This document shows, piece after piece, positions 25,115 through 33,866 of a DNA stretch of 60,344 bases. The notes under the pieces are model-generated. The model did no database searches, was not told where the DNA came from, and was given only the letters and a program-made list of their open reading frames with translations. This stretch comes from an uncultured Jannaschia sp. (GTDB lineage Bacteria; Pseudomonadota; Alphaproteobacteria; Rhodobacterales; Rhodobacteraceae): NCBI RefSeq assembly GCF_947494025.1, contig NZ_CANLTQ010000016.1, forward strand, positions 1-60,344. The letters are read 5' to 3'. The position numbers were made by a program, and so were the translations under genes. Within the stretch, counting starts at the first letter, position 1; each line of letters starts with the position of its first letter.

Positions 25115-26499
25115 CCGCGACGGCCACGGAGTTCCACGACCGGCGCGCGGACGAGGCCCGCGAGACGGCCCGACGCTACCTGCCGACCGGGATGCGCCCG
25201 GACCGGATCACCGCCGCCGTGGCCGACCCGGTCCTCGAGCGTCGCTTCGGACGCCTCTGGTGGACCGCCTTTCTCGTGTCGAGCACGCTCACCCTGGTGA
25301 TGATCGCGAGCCTGATCTGGCTGGTCCGGGAAGGCGTCGGCATCTGGGGGATCAACACCACCAATGTCTGGGGCTTCGCCATCGCGAACTACGTCTGGTG
25401 GATCGGCATCGGCAATGCCGGCACGCTGATCTCCTCGATGCTGCTTCTGACGCGGCAGCGCTGGCGCACCTCGATCAGCCGCTTCGCCGAGGCGATGACC
25501 CTCTTCGCGGCGGCCATCGCCGGACTGTTCCCGATCTTCCATCTGGGGCGGCCGTGGCTGTTCTACTGGCTGGTCCCCTATCCCGACACGATGGACCTGA
25601 TGCCGCAATGGCGCTCGCCGCTGGTCTGGGACTTCTTCGCCATCGCGAGCTACCTGATCTTCTCGCTGCTGTTCTGGTACACCGGCGCCCTGCCCGACCT
25701 CGCCACGATGCGGGACCGGGCGCGGAACGGGATCGCGCGCCGGATCTACGGCGCCTTCGCGCTCGGCTGGCGCGGCTCGGCCCGGCACTGGCACCATTAC
25801 GAGGCGTTCTACCGGGCGATGGCCGCGCTCGGCGTGCCGCTCGTCGTCTCCGTCCATTCGGTCGTCGGCATGGACTTCGCCGCGGGGCTGATGCCGGGCT
25901 GGAACGAGTCGATCTTCCCGCCCTATTTCGTCGTCGGCGCGATGTTCTCGGGCTTCGCGATGGTCGTGGTGCTGGCCGCGCTGATCCGCCGGGGGCTGGG
26001 GCTCCACCGGCTCATCTCCCTCGACCATTTCGACGCGATGGCGCGGATCCTGCTCTTCGCCTCGCTCGTGATGTCGCTCTCCTACGCGACGGAATGGTTC
26101 TTCGCATGGTATTCCGGCGATCACGCGGAGCGGCTCCTCGTCCGGTTCGAGTTCGCCGGCCTCTACGCGCCGCTCTACTGGACGATGATCCTCTGCAACT
26201 GCATCGTCCCGCTGGCCTTCGTCCTCCGGGCGGCCCGCCGCTCGTTGCCCGTGCTCATCGGCGTGGCGGTCCTGATCAACGTGGGCATGTGGCTCGAGCG
26301 CATCCTCATCATCACCGAGACGCTCTCGCGCGGGCACCTGCCGTCGCAATGGCGCACCTACGCGCCGACGATCTGGGATTGGCTGCTGCTTCTGGGCACG
26401 CTCGGCTTCTTCGCCTGGATGTTCCTGATCTTCGTCCGTCTCGTCCCTTCGGTCTCGATGCACGAGATGAAGGCGCGCCTGCGGGAGGTCGGGGCGTGA
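25111..26499 (+). CDS. actC: ACIII subunit ActC, NrfD-like membrane protein
   Basis: A 462-residue polytopic membrane protein with about ten helices, for example LWWTAFLVSSTLTLVMIASL, IFPPYFVVGAMFSGFAMVVV and IWDWLLLLGTLGFFAWMFLI. It is the quinol-binding, possibly proton-translocating, subunit of ACIII. The GTG start overlaps the actB stop and excludes the long upstream frame from 24583, which is an actB shadow. Conserved family features such as WIGIGNAGTLISSMLLL and HLGRPWLFYWLVPYP are present. Confidence 0.94.
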   Translation: MTATATEFHDRRADEARETARRYLPTGMRPDRITAAVADPVLERRFGRLWWTAFLVSSTLTLVMIASLIWLVREGVGIWGINTTNVWGFAIANYVWWIGIGNAGTLISSMLLLTRQRWRTSISRFAEAMTLFAAAIAGLFPIFHLGRPWLFYWLVPYPDTMDLMPQWRSPLVWDFFAIASYLIFSLLFWYTGALPDLATMRDRARNGIARRIYGAFALGWRGSARHWHHYEAFYRAMAALGVPLVVSVHSVVGMDFAAGLMPGWNESIFPPYFVVGAMFSGFAMVVVLAALIRRGLGLHRLISLDHFDAMARILLFASLVMSLSYATEWFFAWYSGDHAERLLVRFEFAGLYAPLYWTMILCNCIVPLAFVLRAARRSLPVLIGVAVLINVGMWLERILIITETLSRGHLPSQWRTYAPTIWDWLLLLGTLGFFAWMFLIFVRLVPSVSMHEMKARLREVGA

Positions 26500-27020
26500 G
26501 CGCGGCGCTCCTCGTGGCACGCGTCGGGTCCGCCGACGACCTCCTCGCCCTCGCCCGCGCCGCGCGCGAGCTCGGCTTCGCGACGCTCGACGCCCATGCC
26601 CCGCACACGGTCGAGGGATTGGGCGAGGCGCTGGCGCTCCCCCCCTCCCCGGTGCGGTCGCTGATGCTGGTCGGCGGGCTCGGCGCGGCGGCGGCGATCT
26701 TCGCCTACCAGTACTGGACCTCCGTCCACGGCTACCCGATCAATTCCGGCGGCCGGCCGCTGAACTCCTGGCCCGCCTTCCTGTTCGCGACCTTCGAGAC
26801 CGGCGTGCTCGGCGCGGCTCTGGCGGGCTTCACGGGCTTCCTGTGGTCCTGCGGCCTGCCGCGTCCTTCGCATCCGTTCTTCGAGGCGGCGGCGGCGCGC
26901 GCGGTCACCGACGACGGCTATGCGCTCACGCTCGACCCGCGCGATCCGCGGGCACGGATCGACGCGCTCGACATCCTCCGCACACGGCCGGAGATCCTCT
27001 CGGTGGAGGTGATCGGGTGA
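26496..27020 (+). CDS. actD: ACIII subunit ActD (DUF3341)
   Basis: A 174-residue subunit with a soluble N-terminal domain (VARVGSADDLLALARAAREL, DAHAPHTVEGLGEAL) and two transmembrane helices (SLMLVGGLGAAAAIFAYQYW; AFLFATFETGVLGAALAGF). PINSGGRPLNSWPAF between the helices is a DUF3341 hallmark. It fills a structural role in the ACIII membrane arm. GTG start overlapping the actC stop. Confidence 0.92.
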   Translation: MSAALLVARVGSADDLLALARAARELGFATLDAHAPHTVEGLGEALALPPSPVRSLMLVGGLGAAAAIFAYQYWTSVHGYPINSGGRPLNSWPAFLFATFETGVLGAALAGFTGFLWSCGLPRPSHPFFEAAAARAVTDDGYALTLDPRDPRARIDALDILRTRPEILSVEVIG

Positions 27021-27571
27021 GCGTCGGGCGCGCCCTCGTCCTCCTCCTCGCGCTCGCGGCGTGCCGCGACGACATGGGCGAGCAGAACAAGGACGTGGCC
27101 TACGATCCCTCGGGTGTCTGGTCCGACGGCGCCTCCACCCGGCCCCGCGTCGCGGGCACCGTCACACGCGACGCGCCCCTGCGCGTCATCGCGCTGGCCG
27201 AGCCGCCGGAGGTCACGCCCGCCCTCCTCGCGCGCGGACGGGAGCGGTTCGAGATCTTCTGCGCGCCCTGTCACGGCTTCGACGGGACCGGCGACGGACG
27301 CGTGGTCCAGCGCGGCTTTCCCCGGCCGCCCTCCTATCTCTCCGAACGCCTGCGCGCCGCCCCGGCCGCGCATTTCCTGTCGATCATCGCGGACGGATTC
27401 GGGGTGATGTATCCCTACGGCGACCGGGTGGAGCCGGCCGACCGCTGGGCGATCGTGGCCTATATCCGCGCGCTGCAACTCGCCGGCGGCGACGCGCCCC
27501 AGCCGGACCCCGCCCGCGCCGCCGTCCCGGTCGAAACGCCGTTCCCGCCCGCAGACGAGGCCCCCGAATGA
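27017..27571 (+). CDS. actE: ACIII subunit ActE, mono-haem cytochrome c lipoprotein
   Basis: A 184-residue lipoprotein with signal GRALVLLLALAACRDD, lipobox Cys, and one haem site FEIFCAPCHGFDGTGDG. The distal Met is probably in DGFGVMYPYGDRV. ActE is the electron exit of ACIII towards the cytochrome c domain of the caa3 oxidase. GTG start overlaps the actD stop. Confidence 0.92.
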   Translation: MSVGRALVLLLALAACRDDMGEQNKDVAYDPSGVWSDGASTRPRVAGTVTRDAPLRVIALAEPPEVTPALLARGRERFEIFCAPCHGFDGTGDGRVVQRGFPRPPSYLSERLRAAPAAHFLSIIADGFGVMYPYGDRVEPADRWAIVAYIRALQLAGGDAPQPDPARAAVPVETPFPPADEAPE

Positions 27572-28578
27572 GCGCGGTCCTGTCGCGTGGCCGGACCATG
27601 CCCGGCGTCGGTGCGCTGCTCGCCGCACTCGGTCTCGTCGCGCTCGCTTGGTTCGACCCCGCGAACGCGGCGCGTGGCTGGCTCGCGGGGTGGGTCCTCG
27701 CGCTCTCCGTCGCCATCGGGTCCGCCGTCCTCCTGCTGATCCACGCGCTGACGGGAGGCGGGTGGCGCGCAGCCGGGGAGCCCTGGCTCACCGTCGCGGC
27801 CGGCACCACGCCTCTCCTCGCGCTCGGCGGGGCGGTCCTGTTCGCCGGGCTCGGGCCGCTCTACCCCTGGGCGGACGGCACGAGCGAAGGAAGCGTCGCG
27901 CGGATCTGGCTCAACGTGCCGTCCTGGACGTTGCGCCTTTTCGTGGTGCTGGCGCTCTGGGCCGGGTTGGGCCTCGTCGCGCGGCGGGGGCCGGGCCGGG
28001 CCGTGGCGGCGGCGGGGCTCGCGATCTACGCGCTCACCGTCTCGGTGGCCGGTGTCGACTGGCTCCTCTCGCTCGACCGCCACTTCGTCTCCACCGATTT
28101 CGGCGCGCAGTTGGCGGTCACGCAGATCGGCGCGGCGCTCGCCCTGCCGGCCGCGCTCGGGCTCGCGCCGGTCGCCGCCGCGCGGGCCGATTGGGGGAGG
28201 CTGATGATGGCCTGCTTGCTGGGCGCGTTCTACCTCGCGGGGATGCAGTTCCTCGTCAGCTGGTCGGGCGACCTGCCGGACAAGGCGGCCTGGTATCTCG
28301 CCCGCAATCAGGGCGCCGGGCTTGCGCTGGCCTGGGCCGTCCTCGTGCTGGGCGCCCTCGCGCCGTTCACGATCCTGCTCCGCACCGCCTGGCGCGGTGC
28401 CGAGCGACCGTTGCGGCTCGCCGGGGCGCTGATGCTCGCGGGCGCGCTCGGCCACCTCGTCTGGATCGTCGCGCCGCTCTCCGATCCGGCCGCGCGCCCC
28501 GCCCTGTCCGCCGCGCTCCTCGCCGTGTGGTTCCTCGCAAGCCTCGCCCGGCTCCTCCACGGCGGGGGGCCGCGATGA
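27568..28578 (+). CDS. actF: ACIII subunit ActF, membrane protein
   Basis: A 336-residue membrane protein with about nine or ten helices (for example GVGALLAALGLVALAWFDPA, LRLFVVLALWAGLGLVARRG, MMACLLGAFYLAGMQFLVSW). It is homologous in architecture to ActC's partner and stabilises the complex. The Asp in SVAGVDWLLSLDRHFVSTDF is a typical ActF feature. ATGA overlaps join it to actE upstream and the small gene downstream. Confidence 0.9.
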   Translation: MSAVLSRGRTMPGVGALLAALGLVALAWFDPANAARGWLAGWVLALSVAIGSAVLLLIHALTGGGWRAAGEPWLTVAAGTTPLLALGGAVLFAGLGPLYPWADGTSEGSVARIWLNVPSWTLRLFVVLALWAGLGLVARRGPGRAVAAAGLAIYALTVSVAGVDWLLSLDRHFVSTDFGAQLAVTQIGAALALPAALGLAPVAAARADWGRLMMACLLGAFYLAGMQFLVSWSGDLPDKAAWYLARNQGAGLALAWAVLVLGALAPFTILLRTAWRGAERPLRLAGALMLAGALGHLVWIVAPLSDPAARPALSAALLAVWFLASLARLLHGGGPR

Positions 28579-28907
28579 GCGCGCCGCACCTCCCCGAGGA
28601 TCCGGGCGTCCCGAACGGGATCGTCATCGTCGCCATCGCGGTCTCCTTCTCGCTCGTGGCCGCGGCCGCGCTCGCGGTGTGGATTTTCTATCCCGACGCG
28701 CGGCACGATCAGATGCCCCGGATCGACGCCTTCCCCGAGCCGCAGCTGGAGATCGAGCCCGTGGCCCGTTACGCCGAATACCTCGCCGAGGAACGCGCGC
28801 GTCTGTCGGGCGCCGAGGATCGCCTGCCCATCGACGCGGCCATGGCGCGGATTGTCGCACGCGGCGCGGTAGCCTTCGCTCCGCTGCCGGCGGAGGACCG
28901 GCCGTGA
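28575..28907 (+). CDS. Small single-span membrane protein between ActF and SCO
   Basis: A 110-residue protein with one N-terminal transmembrane helix (NGIVIVAIAVSFSLVAAAAL) and a periplasmic part with ARYAEYLAEERARLSGAEDR and LPIDAAMARIVARGAVAFAP. No haem or metal motif. The LPIDAAM pattern is often found in small proteins of ACIII-oxidase operons. It could tether ACIII to the oxidase or help assembly. Coupled at both ends by overlapping start/stop codons. Confidence 0.8.
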   Translation: MSAPHLPEDPGVPNGIVIVAIAVSFSLVAAAALAVWIFYPDARHDQMPRIDAFPEPQLEIEPVARYAEYLAEERARLSGAEDRLPIDAAMARIVARGAVAFAPLPAEDRP

Positions 28908-29647
28908 TCGGCCGCGTCCTGTTCCTCGCGCTGGCCCTCCTCGCCGCAGCGCCATCCGAAGCCGGGCTGACCCCGGCCGAACTCGACGCGGTCGGCGCGC
29001 GGCCGGGCGCATCGGCGGTCGTGCCCGCCGATCTGGGCCTGACCGACGGGACGCGACCCGCCGTGCTCGTCTTCACGGATTACGACTGCCCCGAGATCTG
29101 CGACCCGCTGGTCGCACAGATCGCGGCGAGCCTCGCCGGGACCGGCCTCGACGCGGGTGAGGATTACCGCCTTGCCGTCGTCGGCATCGACCCGCGCGAC
29201 GACGCGGCAGCGCGGGACGCCTTCCTTGGCGGCACGCTCGGCGCCGCGCGGGAGGCGGCCGTCGCCCCGCTGCTGTCGTCGGAGGATCTGACCCGCCTGA
29301 CCCGGGCGCTTGGCTTCACCTACGCCTTCGACGCCGAACGCGACCGCTTCGCCCATCCCGTCGCGAGCTACGTGCTGACGCCCGAGGGCCGCGTCAGCCG
29401 CCTCTTCCCCGGCCTCTTCACCGACCCGGCCGACATGCGCCGCGCGCTGGTGCAGGCCGGGCGCGGCACGGTCGGCGGACTCGCCGAGCGGCTGGCGCTG
29501 ACCTGCTACGGGTTCGATCCGCTCACCGGGCGCTACAGCCTCGCCATCGAGCGCGTCCTGACGATCGTGAGCCTGCTCTTTGCCGCGACGTTCGGCGGTG
29601 CCCTCGCCCTGGCGCATTGGCGCGAGCGGCGCCGGGGCGGCGCCTGA
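28904..29647 (+). CDS. SCO1/SenC copper chaperone for CuA
   Basis: A 247-residue thioredoxin-fold protein with signal RVLFLALALLAAAPSEA and copper ligands Cys62/Cys66 in DYDCPEICDPL plus His151 in RFAHPVASYVL. It delivers Cu to CuA of subunit II, encoded next. An unusual C-terminal transmembrane helix (ERVLTIVSLLFAATFGGALA) gives it a second membrane anchor. GTG start overlapping the previous gene. Confidence 0.92.
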   Translation: MIGRVLFLALALLAAAPSEAGLTPAELDAVGARPGASAVVPADLGLTDGTRPAVLVFTDYDCPEICDPLVAQIAASLAGTGLDAGEDYRLAVVGIDPRDDAAARDAFLGGTLGAAREAAVAPLLSSEDLTRLTRALGFTYAFDAERDRFAHPVASYVLTPEGRVSRLFPGLFTDPADMRRALVQAGRGTVGGLAERLALTCYGFDPLTGRYSLAIERVLTIVSLLFAATFGGALALAHWRERRRGGA

Positions 29648-30630
29648 TGGACCGGCTATTCAGCCCCGGCGCCGCCTCCGCCAATACCGGAGGCTTCGAC
29701 ACGCTCTTCACCGCGCTGTCGATCCTGTCGATCCTGATCGTGCTGCTGGTGGGCACGCTGATCGTCGTCTTCTCCGTCCGCTTCCGGAAAGGCAGCGACG
29801 TGCCGCGTCACCGGGTTCCCGCGTTGCATGCCCGCGAGTTCGAGATCGGCTGGACCATCGTCACGGCCTTCGTCGCGGTGTTCATCTTCTGGTGGGCCGC
29901 CGGCTACCGCATCACCGACGACAAGGTGCCCGCCGACGCGCTGGAGATCCATGTCGAGGCCAAGCAATGGATGTGGAAGACGCAGCACCCGTCCGGCGCG
30001 CGCGAGATCAACGCGCTGCACGTCCCGCGCGGGCATCCGGTGGTCCTGCGCATGTCGTCGCAGGACGTGATCCATTCCTTCTACGTCCCCGCCTTCCGCC
30101 TGAAGCAGGACGTGGTGCCCGGGCGCATCTCGACGCTCTGGTTCGAGCCGACCGAGACCGGGACCTACCCGATCGAATGCGCCGAATATTGCGGCACCGA
30201 CCACGCCCGGATGCTGGGCGAGGTCACGGTGATGGAGCCCGAGCTCTACGCCGAGTGGAGCGCGGCGCAGCCCGAGGCCGACACGCTGGCGCGGCAGGGG
30301 GCCGCGCTCTTCACCGCGCAGGGCTGCTCGGGCTGCCATGCGGCGGCGTCGAGCGTCCATGCGCCCCCGCTCGAGGGCGTCTACGGCCGGCCCGTCGCGC
30401 TCGCCGACGGACGCACCGTGCTGGCCGACGAGGCCTATATCCGCGACTCGATCCTGATGCCGCGCCGCGACGTCGTGGCGGGGTACGAGCCGATCATGCC
30501 CACCAATTTCGACGAGATCCTGTCGCTGGGCGAGATTGCCGCGCTCACCGCCTACATCCGCGAACTCGGCGGCGGCCTGCCGCCCGACGCGCGGGTTCTG
30601 CGATCCCCCGCCATGGAGACGGAGAGATGA
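29647..30630 (+). CDS. caa3 oxidase subunit II with fused cytochrome c
   Basis: A 327-residue CoxB/CtaC. Two N-terminal helices (DTLFTALSILSILIVLLVGT; IGWTIVTAFVAVFIFWWAAG) are followed by the cupredoxin domain with CuA ligands His143, Cys178, Glu180, Cys182, His186 and Met189 (IECAEYCGTDHARML), then a cytochrome c domain with CSGCH (227-231) and candidate Met284. It accepts electrons from ActE and passes them to CuA. ATG 29647 shares its A with the SCO stop; no long signal peptide is seen. Confidence 0.95.
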   Translation: MDRLFSPGAASANTGGFDTLFTALSILSILIVLLVGTLIVVFSVRFRKGSDVPRHRVPALHAREFEIGWTIVTAFVAVFIFWWAAGYRITDDKVPADALEIHVEAKQWMWKTQHPSGAREINALHVPRGHPVVLRMSSQDVIHSFYVPAFRLKQDVVPGRISTLWFEPTETGTYPIECAEYCGTDHARMLGEVTVMEPELYAEWSAAQPEADTLARQGAALFTAQGCSGCHAAASSVHAPPLEGVYGRPVALADGRTVLADEAYIRDSILMPRRDVVAGYEPIMPTNFDEILSLGEIAALTAYIRELGGGLPPDARVLRSPAMETER

Positions 30631-32375
30631 GCGACGCGACCATCGACGTCACCCGCGGCGCCGGCGCGCCGAGCTACCTGTCGGCCGGGCACCGGATCCG
30701 GTCCTGGCTGCTGACGACGGACCACAAGCGGATCGCGATCCTCTACTTCGCGGCGATCACCGTGTTCTTCCTGATCGGCGGGGCGGCGGCGACGCTGATG
30801 CGGATGGAGCTCTTCACGCCGGGCGCGGACGTGGTCTCGGCGGACGGCTACAACAAGCTCTTCACGCTGCACGGCGTGATCATGGTGTGGTTCTTCCTCG
30901 TCCCCTCGATCCCGACGACGCTCGGCAACTTCGTCCTGCCGCTGGCCATCGGCGCGCGCGACGTGGCGTTCCCCCGGCTGAACCTGCTGAGCTGGTACCT
31001 GACCGTCGCGGGCGGGCTGCTGGTGCTGACATCGCTGCTCGCCGGCGGGGTCGATACCGGCTGGACCTTCTACACCCCCTATTCCTCGCTCTACTCGAAC
31101 TCCTACGTGACGCTCGCCGCGATGGGCGTCTTCGTGGCGGGGTTCGGGACGATCGCGACGGGGCTCAACTTCATCGTCACCGTCCACACGCAGCGGACGC
31201 CGGGGCTCACCTGGGGGCGGTTGCCGCTCTTCGTCTGGGCCCATTACGCGACCTCGATCATCATCGTGCTGGGCACGCCGGCGCTGGCCGCCGCGCTCCT
31301 GATGGTGGTGGCCGAGCGGCTCTTCGGGCTGGGGCTCCTCGACCCCGCGCGGGGCGGCGATCCGATCATCTTCCAGCACGTGTTCTGGTTCTACTCGCAC
31401 CCGGCCGTCTACATCATGCTGCTGCCCGGGATGGGCGTGGTGACGGAAATCATCACCTGCTTCGCCCGCCGTCGCGTCTTCGGCTATCCGATGATGGTGG
31501 CGGCCCTCCTCGCCATCGCGGTGGTCAGCTTCTTCGTCTGGGGCCACCACATGTTCGTCTCGGGCCAGTCGCTCTATGCCAGCCTGATCTTCTCGTTCCT
31601 GAGCTTCGTCATCGCCGTGCCCTCGGCCATCAAGGTCTTCAACTGGACCGCGACGCTCTACGGCGGGCACATCACCTTCGAGAGCCCGATGCTCTACGCG
31701 ATGGGCTTCGTCGGGCTGTTCACGCTCGGCGGTCTGTCGGGGCTGTTCCTCGCCTCGGTGCCGATCGACGTGCATGTCCACGACACCTACTTCGTGGTCG
31801 CGCATTTCCACTACATCATGGTCGGCGGCACGGTCGCGGCGTTTTTCGCGGGGCTGCATTTCTGGTGGCCCAAGATCACCGGGCGGACCTACCCGGAAGC
31901 GATGGCGAAGGCCGCCGCGATCCTGATGTTCCTCGGCTTCAACTTCACCTTCGCGCCGCAATTCGTGCTGGGCTACATGGGGATGCCGCGGCGCTACCAC
32001 GTCTACCTCGACCAGTTCCAGGTCTGGCACGCCGCCTCCTCGCTGGGCGCGGTGCTGCTGGCGGTGGCCTACATCCTGCCGGTCTTCTACCTCGGCTGGT
32101 CGCTCGTCCGGGGCCGCCCGGCCGGCGACGATCCGTGGTCGGCCACCGGGCTCGAATGGCAGACCGCCTCGCCGCCGCCGGAGCACAACTTCGCGCGGCT
32201 GCCGATCGTCCGGGAAAAACCCTACGCCTATCACGAGCACGACGAGCACCCGCAGGAGCGCGAGGCGACCACGCATCGCGCCCAAGGCACGGGACGCACG
32301 CCGGGCGAGGCCCGCGCGGACGGGGCCAGCGGCGACGGGCCCCGCGCCGACGACCGCGAGGAGGCCAGGGAATGA
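30627..32375 (+). CDS. caa3 oxidase subunit I (A2-type haem-copper oxidase)
   Basis: A 582-residue catalytic subunit. Haem a ligands His82 (FTLHGVIMVW) and His395, haem a3 ligand His393 (VVAHFHYIM), CuB ligands His258, His307 and His308 (WGHHMF). Helix VI reads WFYSHPAVYIM: Tyr256-Ser257 stand where A1 oxidases have the D-channel Glu, marking the A2 subfamily, and Tyr262 is the cross-linked Tyr. It reduces O2 and pumps protons. After the last helix there is an 80-residue hydrophilic tail, first His-rich (YAYHEHDEHPQE), then Gly/Asp/Arg-rich. Coupled to subunits II and III. Confidence 0.96.
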   Translation: MSDATIDVTRGAGAPSYLSAGHRIRSWLLTTDHKRIAILYFAAITVFFLIGGAAATLMRMELFTPGADVVSADGYNKLFTLHGVIMVWFFLVPSIPTTLGNFVLPLAIGARDVAFPRLNLLSWYLTVAGGLLVLTSLLAGGVDTGWTFYTPYSSLYSNSYVTLAAMGVFVAGFGTIATGLNFIVTVHTQRTPGLTWGRLPLFVWAHYATSIIIVLGTPALAAALLMVVAERLFGLGLLDPARGGDPIIFQHVFWFYSHPAVYIMLLPGMGVVTEIITCFARRRVFGYPMMVAALLAIAVVSFFVWGHHMFVSGQSLYASLIFSFLSFVIAVPSAIKVFNWTATLYGGHITFESPMLYAMGFVGLFTLGGLSGLFLASVPIDVHVHDTYFVVAHFHYIMVGGTVAAFFAGLHFWWPKITGRTYPEAMAKAAAILMFLGFNFTFAPQFVLGYMGMPRRYHVYLDQFQVWHAASSLGAVLLAVAYILPVFYLGWSLVRGRPAGDDPWSATGLEWQTASPPPEHNFARLPIVREKPYAYHEHDEHPQEREATTHRAQGTGRTPGEARADGASGDGPRADDREEARE

Positions 32376-33019
32376 GCCGCGTCACCAGCCCCGGGGCGGA
32401 GCCGAACGAGCCGTTCCTCTCGTGGCAGCGCCAGCGAGAGGCGGCCACGTTCGGGCTGTGGATCTTCCTCGCCTCGGAGGTGGTGTTCTTCGGCGCGCTG
32501 ATCGTCGCCTACGGCGCGCATCGGTTCCTGTATTCGGCGGCCTTCGAGACGGCGGGCGCGGAGACGAACATCTGGTACGGCTCGATCAACACCGCGATCC
32601 TGCTCACGTCGAGCGCCACGATGGCGGTCGCCGCCTGGGCCGCGAAGGCGGGGCTGAAGCGAACGGTCCTCATCGGCCTGTCGCTCACCGCGGCGCTCGG
32701 GTTCGCGTTCCTCGTGCTCAAGGGGTTCGAATACCGCGAGGACATACACGAGCACCTCGTCCCGGGATCGCCCGCCTTCCCGCTCGCGCCGGCCCAGACG
32801 CAGATCTTCTTCTCCTATTACTGGGCGATGACCGGCGTGCACGCGATCCACCTCACGATCGGCATCGGCGCGGTGCTCTGGATCGCCTTCGTCGTCCTGA
32901 CGGACCGCACCGACTGGACGCGGTCGGGAACGCTGCACGGGCTCGCCCTCTACTGGCACCTGATCGACGTGGTGTGGATCGTGCTTTACCCGCTGCTCTA
33001 CCTCGCGGGGCGCGGATGA
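32372..33019 (+). CDS. Cytochrome c oxidase subunit III
   Basis: A 215-residue membrane protein with about five helices. Family features: FGLWIFLASEVVFFGALIVA with the conserved Glu, NTAILLTSSATMAVAAWAAK, YYWAMTGVHAIHLTIG and LYWHLIDVVWIVLYPLLYL. It stabilises subunit I and proton uptake. It is the short form without the two N-terminal helices. ATGA overlaps on both sides. Confidence 0.94.
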   Translation: MSRVTSPGAEPNEPFLSWQRQREAATFGLWIFLASEVVFFGALIVAYGAHRFLYSAAFETAGAETNIWYGSINTAILLTSSATMAVAAWAAKAGLKRTVLIGLSLTAALGFAFLVLKGFEYREDIHEHLVPGSPAFPLAPAQTQIFFSYYWAMTGVHAIHLTIGIGAVLWIAFVVLTDRTDWTRSGTLHGLALYWHLIDVVWIVLYPLLYLAGRG

Positions 33020-33351
33020 GCGGGCGGGGGGAGCGTGCGGGTCGGCTGTGGCTTCGGGCGGGGCTCGTCTGGCTCGCGCTGACGGGACTGCTCGCCGCGA
33101 CGATCCTCGGCGCCTACCTGCCGCTCGGGACGTGGAAGCTGCCGGTGGCGCTCGGGATCGCGGCGCTGAAGGCGGGTCTCGTGGGCCTCGTCTTCATGGA
33201 GTTCGCCTCGGCCCGCGCGATCACCCGCTTCGCCGCTCTGTCGGGGTTCCTCTTCGCGGCGCTCCTGATGGCGATCGTGTTCCTGGAGGAGGCGACCCGC
33301 AGTCATCTAACCGATACCTTTCCGGCCGCCGCCCGGGCCACGCCGGACTGA
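33016..33351 (+). CDS. Cytochrome c oxidase subunit IV (prokaryotic)
   Basis: A 111-residue protein with three predicted helices (WLALTGLLAATILGAYLPLG, GIAALKAGLVGLVFMEF, AALSGFLFAALLMAIVFLEE), the pattern of bacterial CoxD/COX4_pro proteins. Last gene of the ACIII-caa3 operon; role structural. No clear terminator hairpin was seen in the 80 bases that follow. Confidence 0.88.
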   Translation: MSGRGERAGRLWLRAGLVWLALTGLLAATILGAYLPLGTWKLPVALGIAALKAGLVGLVFMEFASARAITRFAALSGFLFAALLMAIVFLEEATRSHLTDTFPAAARATPD

Positions 33352-33430
33352 CGGGCGGTCGGTCGGATGAAGGGGACACGCTCGCCTTCCTTGCCAACGT
33401 TCCGGACGAAGGAACGGGGATCAGATCAAG

Positions 33431-33866
33431 GGACTAGGGATAGATCGACGCGAGCTAGTCGAGAACGGACTCCTCCGCTCGCGGACGATCGATGCCGCCG
33501 AACTCTCCCCGGGCGAATTCTCGCAGCTCGTGCGTGAGGCGCTGGAAGAAGGCCAGGCAATGGTTGTGATGATCGACAGCCTCACCGGCTATTTCCACGC
33601 CATGCCGCAGGAGGACGCGCTCCTGACACAGTTGCATGAACTGCGAGCGTTTCTCAGCCAGAATGGTGTGCGGTCGCTCCTGACCATGAGCCAGCACGGC
33701 ATGCTCGGAGAAAGCATCAAGAGGCCGCTCGAGGCGAGCTACCTCGCCGACACCGTGGTCGTACTGCCCCATTTCGAAGCGGCGGACCGCGTGCGCAAGG
33801 CGATCTCGGTGCTCGAAAAACGGCACGGGCACACGAGACGGCGATCCGCGAACAGACGCTGGCACG
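33431..33866 (+). pseudogene. KaiC-like ATPase remnant (second copy)
   Basis: From GLGIDRRELVENGLLRSR the frame follows the last third of the intact KaiC-like protein at 53.5-55.0 kb almost residue by residue (there: GLGMDLRPLVEAGLIRLQ). MVVMIDSLTGYFHAMPQEDA and EASYLADTVVVLPHFEAADR continue the match. After LEKRHG the frame shifts by one and reads HETAIREQ, matching HETTIREL of the intact copy. Both ATPase P-loops are missing. It continues directly into HWE-kinase sequence. Confidence 0.85.
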
